A DNA stretch of 7,271 bases from Clostridia bacterium (GTDB lineage Bacteria; Bacillota_A; Clostridia; Oscillospirales; SIG627): contig JAFVYT010000041.1 of assembly GCA_017508505.1 (NCBI GenBank), forward strand, positions 1-7,271. The letters are read 5' to 3'. Of the stretch, positions 1 through 5,766 are shown piece after piece (positions within the stretch are counted from its first letter, which is position 1; each line of letters begins with the position of its first letter). The position numbers and the translations under genes were made by a program. The notes beneath the pieces are model-generated. The model was not told the DNA's origin. It saw nothing but the letters and a program-made list of their open reading frames with translations, and searched no databases.

Positions 1-101
1 CAGAGCCTCGGCTATTGCAACACAATAACCCAAGCTCACTTGGACACCTAATCCGGCTTTACGGTACTACGGTACACAGCCTCCGGTGACAGATAATCTT
101 T
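1..101 (-). ncRNA. 5' part of an unidentified structured RNA or leader (continues beyond the window)
   Basis: A strong leftward promoter places the start of transcription near base 101, and no sensible reading frame follows. The transcript folds locally. A three-tier imperfect hairpin is formed by 45-48 with 85-88, 55-58 with 78-81, and 64-67 with 72-75. Next comes a 5-bp hairpin (30-34 with 39-43, 4-nt loop), then a 7-bp hairpin (11-17 with 23-29, one G-U pair). Bases 60-75 are a perfect tandem duplication of an 8-mer (TACGGTAC). A GGAGG-like string occurs but is followed only by frames that stop within about ten codons. The density of stems argues for a riboswitch-like leader or a small RNA. 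I compared it by memory with c-di-GMP, cobalamin, M-box, ydaO, guanidine, 6S, SRP and tmRNA and could not match any. Downstream content is outside the window, so neither length nor role is known. Confidence 0.45.
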
Positions 102-107
102 TCATTT

Positions 108-136
108 ATTATATCAAGAATTCTCAAAAGAGTCAA
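108..136 (-). promoter_or_regulatory. Strong sigma-A promoter for the left-edge leftward transcript
   Basis: Read on the minus strand, the -35 box is TTGACT (131-136), the spacer is exactly 17 bp, and the -10 box is TATAAT (108-113) preceded by an extended -10 TGA. Only one base of the two hexamers deviates from consensus. The predicted start is near base 101. This is one of the two strongest promoters in the window, and the transcript it drives begins with stem-loops rather than a coding region. Confidence 0.7.
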
Positions 137-159
137 TGTTTACATTACTTTTCAAGGGG

Positions 160-188
160 ATTATACAGCATTAATGTGCAAAAAACAA
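160..188 (-). promoter_or_regulatory. Possible second, upstream leftward promoter
   Basis: On the minus strand a perfect TATAAT (160-165) sits 17 bp downstream of TTGTTT (183-188), which matches only the TTG of the -35 consensus. If real it would be a tandem promoter adding about 50 nt to the left-edge transcript. The region is AT-rich, so a chance -10 box is quite possible. Confidence 0.25.
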
Positions 189-224
189 TGGTAATTGAAC
201 TTGAAACCCGCAAAATACCCGTGC

Positions 225-258
225 AAGACTTTACCCCCCATTTTTAGGGTAAAGTCTT
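225..258. other. Perfect 12-bp hairpin, function unclear
   Basis: Bases 225-236 and 247-258 are perfectly complementary and enclose a 10-nt loop. Neither side carries a proper uridine run: the rightward tail is only pyrimidine-rich (TTCTTGTATC) and the leftward tail is GC-containing. It is therefore a poor intrinsic terminator. It lies 27 nt from the genuine terminator at 286-321 and shares the AAGAC start of its stem. It could be a back-up terminator, an RNA-stabilising hairpin or the edge of an extragenic repeat. Confidence 0.5.
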
Positions 259-285
259 TCTTGTATCAATTTTGCGTTATAATTC

Positions 286-321
286 AAAAAAAGACCTTGT
301 CGAAAGACAAGGTCTTTTTTT
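286..321. terminator. Bidirectional intrinsic terminator with GAAA tetraloop
   Basis: Bases 286-301 pair perfectly with 306-321 in a 16-bp stem closed by a C-G pair around a GAAA loop (a GNRA tetraloop on the plus-strand transcript). The stem starts with seven A and ends with seven T, so either strand gives a GC-containing stem followed by a U-run. On the leftward strand it would back up the terminator of the GH89-like gene and insulate the leftward RNA promoter from read-through. No rightward gene visible in the window needs it. Confidence 0.8.
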
Positions 322-324
322 GCA

Positions 325-397
325 AAATCCACCCCAACGGGTGGGCAAAATCGCCTTTGACGATAAAATCCGTTGTGATTCGCGGATGGGTGGATTT
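325..397. other. 73-nt multi-stem element between two terminators
   Basis: A perfect 10-bp outer stem (325-334 with 388-397) encloses two smaller hairpins, 350-353 with 361-364 and 368-372 with 383-387. The second abuts the outer stem directly and could stack on it. A competing 6-bp hairpin (329-334 with 339-344, 4-nt loop) uses the same bases as the left arm of the outer stem, so the two folds exclude each other. A further pair, 320-324 with 406-410, extends the symmetry. No promoter, ribosome-binding site or credible reading frame is visible between 322 and 464; short open frames here have no coding character. Candidates are a small RNA processed from read-through, or a dispersed extragenic repeat. 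Bases 398-464 otherwise hold nothing I recognise. Confidence 0.4.
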
Positions 398-464
398 CAT
401 TTTTCTGCAAGAGCGCGACGCCATCCGCAAGGCTTGGGACCATACTGCTTTTTTTCGAAATACC

Positions 465-494
465 AAAAATCCATCGCCGAAGCGATGGATTTTT
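465..494 (-). terminator. Intrinsic terminator of the GH89-like gene (UUCG tetraloop)
   Basis: A perfect 13-bp stem (465-477 with 482-494) lies 25 nt past the stop codon of the leftward glycosidase gene. In the leftward transcript the loop is UUCG closed by C-G, a very stable tetraloop, and the stem runs straight into UUUUU. The mirrored A/T runs would also let it work rightward. Confidence 0.85.
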
Positions 495-519
495 TTGACT
501 TTTCTTTTTGGCGGCGTGT

Positions 520-2790
520 TTACGAAAGTGCGGCTTTTTCGAGGATCTCGGAGGCTCTTTTCGCGACCTCGGCAAAGGGACGGAGCTTTTTCTTTTTTTC
601 CATCTCGGCCAAGGGGAGTGCCATATAGGCTCTGCGGATCGCCTCCTCCTTTTTTGAGATGGCCTCGCGGTCGATCTCTCTTCCCGTGCGGATCGCCTCC
701 TTGACCTCTGCGAATACGGCCTCAAGCTCGGGCAGATAGAGGTATTCGGCATTTTCGTAGATGAAGGAGCGACAGTAGCGACAGCTTGCGTTATTCTTCA
801 GGGTGACCTCGAAATTCGGGTTGGTTTCGGTTACCTGACGGAGCTTTTCCAGAGAATCGTAAAGAGAGAAGTCCTCGTGGGAGGCGAGCAGATCGGTCAT
901 TGCCCTAAGAAGCGCCTCGATCGAATCCATCAGGGAAAGGAGCCCTTCCTCGTCTCTTCCTTCAAGGTAGAGGATTTGGAGCTTCCAGATTGCGGCACCG
1001 AGAAAGCGCTCGAGGATCGTTCTGGCAAGATCGTAAAGGTCGCGGCGATGCTGACCGTCCGAGGGCGTAATCTTGGAAAGCCGCTTTAAAAGCGCGGCGG
1101 CAAGCGCCTTGTATTTTGGCCGGTCGGACAATTTGAGCCGATACTCCTCGATCCGCGTCGGGTCAAAGGTGATCCTTCTTGCGGGGTAGGCAAAGGGCAT
1201 TCCGCAGCCCTTGAGATTGTCGTACATGCTCCAGGCGGCCATGGTGACGATGGGCATCGCCTCAAGCCAGACCTCGGTCATCTCGGGGGCGGCTTCCTTG
1301 GTGTATCGGTCGGCACAGTACCGTTTGACAAAATCGGAAACGGAGAGGGTGTCCTTCTCCCATGCGTTCAGGGCAAGATACTCGCTCACCAGCGGATCCC
1401 CGTGAGAAAGCTCGGGCCACAGCACCACCCCGCGGCAGAAGGGATCCTCCTTGGCGATTTTGATCCGCTCGGTGGTCAGCTCGTAAAAGCCGCGGATCTC
1501 CGATTCCCATTCGTATCCGCTGAAGATGCCGAAGATCCAAGGGAATTTCCCCTTCAGCCCCCAGGCGGTGAAGTTGTTGTGATAGGTGGTGTCGGAGGTG
1601 TAGTCGAGGAGAATGGCCTGACGGGGATCCAGCTCTGCGATCAGCTCCCGCACCTCCTCGGGGGTAAAGCGCATCCAAAGGTCCCAGCTTGCGATCAAAA
1701 GGGGCGCATTGGGATATTTTTCCTTGACGTAGGCGGCGATCCTGCGGTAAACGTAGAGCTTCATACGGCGGTTCTCCTCCCGGTCGAGGGAGAAATTCCG
1801 TTCCCCGAGACCGATGGTGTGGAAGATCTCGCCGTTGCCGTATTCCTTTACGTGGGTGTCGGTCAATTGGAAATAATCGTTTCGGTTTTCGTTTTCTCTT
1901 AAGTCCCACACAAGCCCCGTAGGCTGGGCGTAGCTTGCGGTGGCCTGGGGCAGAAGCTTCGGCTTTTTCTTTTCCAAAAAGGCCATCGGCGTGCGGGAGT
2001 ACCAATGGGTCATCGTGCCGCAGTCCTCGGGATGCATCAGATCCCGCTGAAAGGCGTATTCCAGGATCTTTTTCCGCAGCCATCCCCGATATTCCAGAGA
2101 CCAAAACAGGGTTCTGTCATCGTACCCCTCTCCTGCCTCGGGCAGGGGCTTGTCACGGTCGGGGTAGGGGACCGTGTCGGGAAATGCCTTCTGGAACAGA
2201 TCGTCCGTTCCGATACGGAGCATAAAAAGATTCAGACGCTTTTTCAGCATCCAGTCGATCTCGTTTTGCCAATCCGCAAGGCTCCAATGCTCCGCCTGAA
2301 AGCGATGCAGGCTTCTGTGGGCAAAGTAGCGCAGACCACGATAGTCGAAGCGGGGAGATTCCGTAAGGTCGATCCCCTCAAGGCAGATTTCGCCCGTCGG
2401 GATACGGTCTCCGTCCCAAAACCAGCGGCACCCGAGGAAGCGCTCGAAATAGCGGTACACCGCGTAAAGGGTCGCGCGGGGTCTGCCCCCCGCCAGAATC
2501 AGGTAGCGTTCCCCCTCCGTCTCCACGGTGCGAATGCAGTAGTCGTCGGTGCCGTAGCGGATCCCAAAGCCTGGGGTCTTACCGGATAGGGAAAGCTCGG
2601 CGGTGACGCGATTGACCGCATCGCTGCCGATCAGCACCGTAAGAGGACCTTCTCCGCTGCGAAAGAAATCCTCGTCGGTCACGGTCACGCATTCCGTTCC
2701 CGATGTCTTTTTTAAAAGCTCTGCAAAGGCCTCGGCGGCAATTTCATAAGCCTTGTGGCCCTCCTTGGGGCGAACGATCGTCAATTTCAT
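520..2790 (-). CDS. GH89-like alpha-N-acetylglucosaminidase (NAGLU family), cytoplasmic
   Basis: This 756-residue protein probably hydrolyses alpha-linked GlcNAc or a related sugar from a glycan or glycoconjugate. Residues 1-150 resemble the GH67N/DUF4838-type alpha/beta domain that precedes many glycosidase barrels (LIGSDA at 53-58; ATLYAVYRYFE at 106-116, then GCRWFWDGD). Residues 150-500 match the NAGLU barrel: DWQNEIDWM (173-181) recalls the human WEREIDWMA, and LDYTSD and KFPWIFGIF match later strands. Glu330 (GLGERNF) and Glu460 (LWPELSHGD) align with the human acid/base Glu316 and nucleophile Glu446, with the same 130-residue spacing. Residues 510-756 are helical like NAGLU_C. Unusually, the residue before Glu330 is Gly, not the usual Asn. 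There is no signal peptide or added carbohydrate-binding module, so the substrate is presumably imported. Start ATG has AAAGGAAG 12 nt upstream. GH89 membership is by eye; a sister family is possible. Confidence 0.7.
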   Translation of the reverse strand: MKLTIVRPKEGHKAYEIAAEAFAELLKKTSGTECVTVTDEDFFRSGEGPLTVLIGSDAVNRVTAELSLSGKTPGFGIRYGTDDYCIRTVETEGERYLILAGGRPRATLYAVYRYFERFLGCRWFWDGDRIPTGEICLEGIDLTESPRFDYRGLRYFAHRSLHRFQAEHWSLADWQNEIDWMLKKRLNLFMLRIGTDDLFQKAFPDTVPYPDRDKPLPEAGEGYDDRTLFWSLEYRGWLRKKILEYAFQRDLMHPEDCGTMTHWYSRTPMAFLEKKKPKLLPQATASYAQPTGLVWDLRENENRNDYFQLTDTHVKEYGNGEIFHTIGLGERNFSLDREENRRMKLYVYRRIAAYVKEKYPNAPLLIASWDLWMRFTPEEVRELIAELDPRQAILLDYTSDTTYHNNFTAWGLKGKFPWIFGIFSGYEWESEIRGFYELTTERIKIAKEDPFCRGVVLWPELSHGDPLVSEYLALNAWEKDTLSVSDFVKRYCADRYTKEAAPEMTEVWLEAMPIVTMAAWSMYDNLKGCGMPFAYPARRITFDPTRIEEYRLKLSDRPKYKALAAALLKRLSKITPSDGQHRRDLYDLARTILERFLGAAIWKLQILYLEGRDEEGLLSLMDSIEALLRAMTDLLASHEDFSLYDSLEKLRQVTETNPNFEVTLKNNASCRYCRSFIYENAEYLYLPELEAVFAEVKEAIRTGREIDREAISKKEEAIRRAYMALPLAEMEKKKKLRPFAEVAKRASEILEKAALS

Positions 2791-2820
2791 ATCGGCACAG
2801 CTCTTCCTTTTGTTTTACGA

Positions 2821-2866
2821 ATTCATCGTGTGAATCCATTATAGATTATTTTTTTACGGAAGTAAA
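2821..2866. promoter_or_regulatory. Candidate operators on the GH89-like promoter
   Basis: Two short inverted repeats sit on the leftward promoter. ATTCA-N5-TGAAT (2821-2835) covers the predicted transcription start, and TTTAC-N4-GTAAA (2853-2866) overlaps the -35 box. Both are placed where a repressor would block initiation, but five-base half-sites occur by chance in AT-rich DNA and neither matches a regulator site I can name. Confidence 0.25.
2838..2866 (-). promoter_or_regulatory. Promoter of the GH89-like gene
   Basis: On the minus strand TTTACT (2861-2866) is followed after 17 bp by a perfect TATAAT (2838-2843). The predicted start near 2831 gives a 5' leader of about 40 nt containing the AAAGGAAG ribosome-binding site (2803-2810). 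The -35 matches consensus at four of six bases. Confidence 0.65.
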
Positions 2867-2880
2867 CCGAAAGATCGAGC

Positions 2881-2936
2881 AAAAAGGTGGATTATTTGAA
2901 AATGTTCTTGCGTTTGCTTTCTCTTCTCACCTTTTT
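2881..2936. repeat. 9-bp inverted repeat between the divergent promoters
   Basis: AAAAAGGTG (2881-2889) recurs in inverted orientation at 2928-2936, with 38 nt between. The pair sits midway between the leftward GH89-like promoter and the rightward amidohydrolase promoter. It could be two half-sites for one regulator serving both units. Low sequence complexity of the half-site makes chance a real alternative. Confidence 0.3.
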
Positions 2937-2981
2937 CTTGACTGCGGCCTGATTAGAGAAACGGAAAAAGAGGCTTTTACC

Positions 2982-3010
2982 TTGCGTCCCGTGTTTTGTT
3001 GTGATACAAT
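2982..3010 (+). promoter_or_regulatory. Extended -10 promoter of the amidohydrolase-exporter operon
   Basis: TTGCGT (2982-2987), a 17-bp spacer, and TACAAT (3005-3010) preceded by TGA form an extended -10 promoter. The start is predicted near 3017, giving a leader of about 27 nt that contains AGGAG (3031-3035), 8 nt before the ATG. The weak -35 is offset by the TGn motif. Confidence 0.65.
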
Positions 3011-3043
3011 GAGAAAAACGATCGTATCAAAGGAGATGGAGCG

Positions 3044-4384
3044 ATGAAGCATTTGATTGATGCCGTAGAAAAGCACACGGAGAGGATCCTTGCCGCCGAG
3101 CGCTACGTTTGGGAGCATCCCGAAACGGGCTATAAGGAATACAAGACCTCCGCCTATATGGAAAAGGCCTTTCGCGAATTGGGATATGAGCTTGTAATGG
3201 CAGAGGGGATCACCGGCTTTTACACCGTTTTGGATACGGGCCGTCCCGGCCCCGAGGTTCTCGTCTTGGGAGAGCTGGACTCTATCATTTGTCCCGACCA
3301 TCCGGAGTCGGATCCGGAAACGGGCGCGGTCCACTCCTGCGGACATAACGCTCAGTGCGCCGCCCTCATCGGCCTTGCCGCCGCCCTGAAGGAGCCCGGC
3401 GTACTGGATGGCCTCTGTGGCAGGATTCGCCTTTGCGCCGTCCCTGCGGAGGAGCTTCTGGAGATCGAGTACCGCAACGGCTTGAAAAAGGAAGGGAAGA
3501 TCCGCTATCTCGGAGGCAAGACCGAGTTTTTGGCCCGCGGCTATTTTGACGGGGTCGACCTTGCCTTTATGGTCCATACCACCTCGGGGAGCTTTTCGGC
3601 ACGCCGTGGCTCCGTGGGCTGTCTTGCCAAGCAGATCACCTACAAGGGCGTTGCCGCCCACGCAGGGGGAGCCCCCTGGAGCGGTCGCAATGCACTCTAC
3701 GCCGCCAACTGCGGTCTGAATGCCGTCAACGCCATCCGCGAGACCTTCAAGGAGGGGGATATCATCCGTGTCCATCCCATCCTTACCTGCGGCGGCTCTA
3801 TGGTCAACGCCATCCCTGAGAAGGCCGTTCTGGAAAGCTACGTCCGCGGCGCCTCCTTCGAGGCCATTGCCAAGGCAAACCGCAAGGTAAACCGCGCCCT
3901 CATCGGTGCGGCCCTGTCTCTTGGGACAAACGTGGACATTGTGGATATCCCCGGCTATGCCCCCCTTCTCAACGACAAGAATCTGCTCCGTGTCGCCGCC
4001 GAGGCGGCCGCCGCCGTCATTCCGCATCAGACCTACGATGAAAAGGACTTTATGGGCTCAGGCAGCACCGATATGGGCGACCTTTGCTGTGTGATGCCCG
4101 TAATCCACCCCTATGCCGCAGGGGCCACCGGTCGCGGACACGGCAACAATTACGCGATCTCGGATCCCGTCTCCGCCTGCGTCGACTCCGCCAAGTGGCA
4201 GCTCGGGATGCTCGCCATCCTGCTTTCCGACGGCGGCAAGCGCGCCCTTGAGATCAAGGAGGCCTATAAGGCACCCTTTGCCTCCAAGGAGGAGTATCTG
4301 GCGTATCTGGATGCGCTGAACTGCTCGGGAGACCGCATTCAGTACGGCGCAGAGGGGGAGAGCACCCTCGTGAATCTGAACTGA
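3044..4384 (+). CDS. M20-family metallo-amidohydrolase (AbgB/aminoacylase-like)
   Basis: The 446-residue product belongs to the M20 zinc or manganese amidohydrolases, which cleave the amide bond of N-acyl amino acids, p-aminobenzoyl-glutamate and similar conjugates in the cytoplasm. Family landmarks appear in order: HPETGY (25-30), GELDS (76-80), HSCGHN (97-102) supplying Cys99 and His101 as probable metal ligands, the catalytic pair Glu136-Glu137 (AEE), His178, the dimerisation-domain motif AAHAGGAP with His206, SGSTDMGD (339-346), and the C-terminal GRGHGNNY with His366. KGVAAHAGGAP and GHGNNY point to the AbgB-like branch rather than classical hippurate hydrolases. Length is normal and no key residue is missing. 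AGGAG lies 8 nt before the ATG. It is first in an operon with the exporter 17 nt downstream and diverges from the glycosidase gene. The specific substrate is unknown; no AbgA or AbgT partner is present in the window. Confidence 0.88.
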   Translation: MKHLIDAVEKHTERILAAERYVWEHPETGYKEYKTSAYMEKAFRELGYELVMAEGITGFYTVLDTGRPGPEVLVLGELDSIICPDHPESDPETGAVHSCGHNAQCAALIGLAAALKEPGVLDGLCGRIRLCAVPAEELLEIEYRNGLKKEGKIRYLGGKTEFLARGYFDGVDLAFMVHTTSGSFSARRGSVGCLAKQITYKGVAAHAGGAPWSGRNALYAANCGLNAVNAIRETFKEGDIIRVHPILTCGGSMVNAIPEKAVLESYVRGASFEAIAKANRKVNRALIGAALSLGTNVDIVDIPGYAPLLNDKNLLRVAAEAAAAVIPHQTYDEKDFMGSGSTDMGDLCCVMPVIHPYAAGATGRGHGNNYAISDPVSACVDSAKWQLGMLAILLSDGGKRALEIKEAYKAPFASKEEYLAYLDALNCSGDRIQYGAEGESTLVNLN

Positions 4385-4401
4385 CCCCCCGGGAGCCTTC
4401 G

Positions 4402-5730
4402 ATGTCCATTCGTCTTTCCGATCACTTCAGCTATGGCCGCCTGATCCGCTTTACCCTCCCGTCCGTTGCAATGATGGTCTTTTCCTCTGTCTACGGAGTG
4501 GTAGACGGCTTCTTTGTTTCCAATTACGTAGGCAAGACCCCCTTTGCCGCCGTCAACTTCATTATGCCCTTTTTGATGGTTCTGGGCACCTTCGGGTTTA
4601 TGTTCGGCACGGGTGGGAGTGCCCTTGTCTCCAAGACCCTCGGGGAAGGGGATGAGAAAAAGGCCAGAAGCCTCTTTTCCCTTATCACCTTGGTCTCCTT
4701 TCTCCTCGGGGTGGCCGTTGCCGCTTTGGGTCTTGTCTTTCTTCGCCCCGTCGCCGCTCTTTTGGGAGCCGAGGGGGAGCTTTTGGAGTACTGCGTCACC
4801 TACGGAAACATCATTCTGTTGGCCTTACCGTTTTTTATGCTTCAAATGGAGTTTCAAAGCTTCTTCATTGCTACGGAAAGGCCGAAGCTCGGTCTGTATT
4901 CTACGGTTTTCGCCGGGGTTGCCAATATGGTGCTGGACTATGTCCTCGTGGGGCTTCTCCCTTTGGGGATCGTGGGAGCCGCTCTTGCCACCGCCATCAG
5001 CCAATTGGTGGGGGGCGTCTTTCCTCTCGTCTACTTCTTCCTTGACCGTAAGGGCCTTTTGTACTTTTCCCGTCCTCGCTTCGACCTGAAGGCGCTGGTC
5101 AAAACCTGCACCAACGGCTCATCGGAATTGATGAGCAACGTGTCGATGTCTCTTGTGGGAATGCTCTACAACGTCCAATTGATGCAGTATGCAGGGGAAA
5201 ACGGCGTCGCGGCCTACGGGGTTTTAATGTATCTGTCTATGATCTTCATCGGCATTTTCATCGGCTATTCTCTCGGTACCGCTCCCGTTTTCAGCTATCA
5301 CTTCGGTGCGGAAAATCGTACTGAGCTGAAGAGTCTGCTCAAAAAGAGCGTGGTCATCGTAGGAATACTGTCTCTCGGAATGCTGATCCTGGGAGAAATT
5401 CTGGCGCGGCCCCTGTCTCTTCTCTTCGTGGGGTACGACCCGACGCTTTTGGCTCTGACCCATCGGGGCTTTGTCATCTTCTCCTTTTCCTTCCCCTTTG
5501 CGGGCTTTGCCATTTTTGCCTCTGGATTTTTCACTGCCCTGAATAACGGCCCCGTTTCCGCCGTCATTTCCTTTCTGAGAACTCTTGTGTTTCAGATCGG
5601 TGCCATCCTGCTCCTGCCCCTTGTATTCGGAGTGGACGGCATCTGGTATTCCATCGTTTTGGCAGAGGCAATGGCAACCCTCGTCTCCCTCGGCTTTCTT
5701 GCCGTCTTGAAAAAGGGCTACGGTTATTAA
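4402..5730 (+). CDS. MATE-family efflux transporter
   Basis: The 442-residue protein is an inner-membrane multidrug and toxin extrusion (MATE) carrier, which exports organic cations or metabolites in exchange for Na+ or H+. It is mostly hydrophobic with about twelve membrane helices in two six-helix halves. Recognisable family features are FTLPSV (17-22), the TM1 segment YGVVDGFFVSNYVG with Asp35, GTGGSALVSKTLGEGDEKKA (69-88), NMVLDYVLV (175-183) and, in the second half, GTAPVFSYHFGAEN (292-305). These fit the MepA/DinF-like branch rather than NorM. GGGAG ends 6 nt before the ATG. It is second in the operon, so it shares the promoter at 2982-3010 and ends in the hairpin at 5728-5766. Co-transcription with an amidohydrolase suggests export of a product or toxic by-product of that enzyme; this is inference, and the substrate cannot be read from the sequence. 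Confidence 0.92.
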   Translation: MSIRLSDHFSYGRLIRFTLPSVAMMVFSSVYGVVDGFFVSNYVGKTPFAAVNFIMPFLMVLGTFGFMFGTGGSALVSKTLGEGDEKKARSLFSLITLVSFLLGVAVAALGLVFLRPVAALLGAEGELLEYCVTYGNIILLALPFFMLQMEFQSFFIATERPKLGLYSTVFAGVANMVLDYVLVGLLPLGIVGAALATAISQLVGGVFPLVYFFLDRKGLLYFSRPRFDLKALVKTCTNGSSELMSNVSMSLVGMLYNVQLMQYAGENGVAAYGVLMYLSMIFIGIFIGYSLGTAPVFSYHFGAENRTELKSLLKKSVVIVGILSLGMLILGEILARPLSLLFVGYDPTLLALTHRGFVIFSFSFPFAGFAIFASGFFTALNNGPVSAVISFLRTLVFQIGAILLLPLVFGVDGIWYSIVLAEAMATLVSLGFLAVLKKGYGY

Positions 5731-5766
5731 AAAAAGAATCGCTGCATTGCAGCGATTCTTTTTTTA
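5728..5766. terminator. Shared bidirectional terminator containing both stop codons
   Basis: Bases 5728-5745 are perfectly complementary to 5749-5766, an 18-bp palindrome with a 3-nt ATT loop. The core GAATCGCTGC is flanked by seven A on one side and seven T on the other, so it terminates transcripts from both directions. The TAA of the rightward exporter gene (5728-5730) and the TAA of the leftward CARF nuclease gene (5764-5766) are the two ends of the stem. Confidence 0.9.

Noticed and set aside
1..89. Partial protein ends reading rightward from the left edge
   Set aside because: Two frames stay open for 16 and 28 codons, but both overlap the leftward structured RNA and are too short to judge.
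278..283. A rightward TATAAT just before the terminator at 286-321
   Set aside because: No -35 hexamer occurs at 15-18 bp, and a transcript starting there would run straight into the terminator.
195..704. Open frames on both strands across the spacer and the end of the glycosidase gene
   Set aside because: They run through perfect terminator hairpins and then through the real leftward gene in another frame. They have no ribosome-binding site, and their translations are low-complexity or Arg/Ser/Pro-rich.
2927..4027. A 366-codon leftward open frame antisense to the amidohydrolase gene
   Set aside because: It is Gly/Ala/Asp-rich shadow translation of a GC-rich gene; the plus-strand frame carries every M20 motif.
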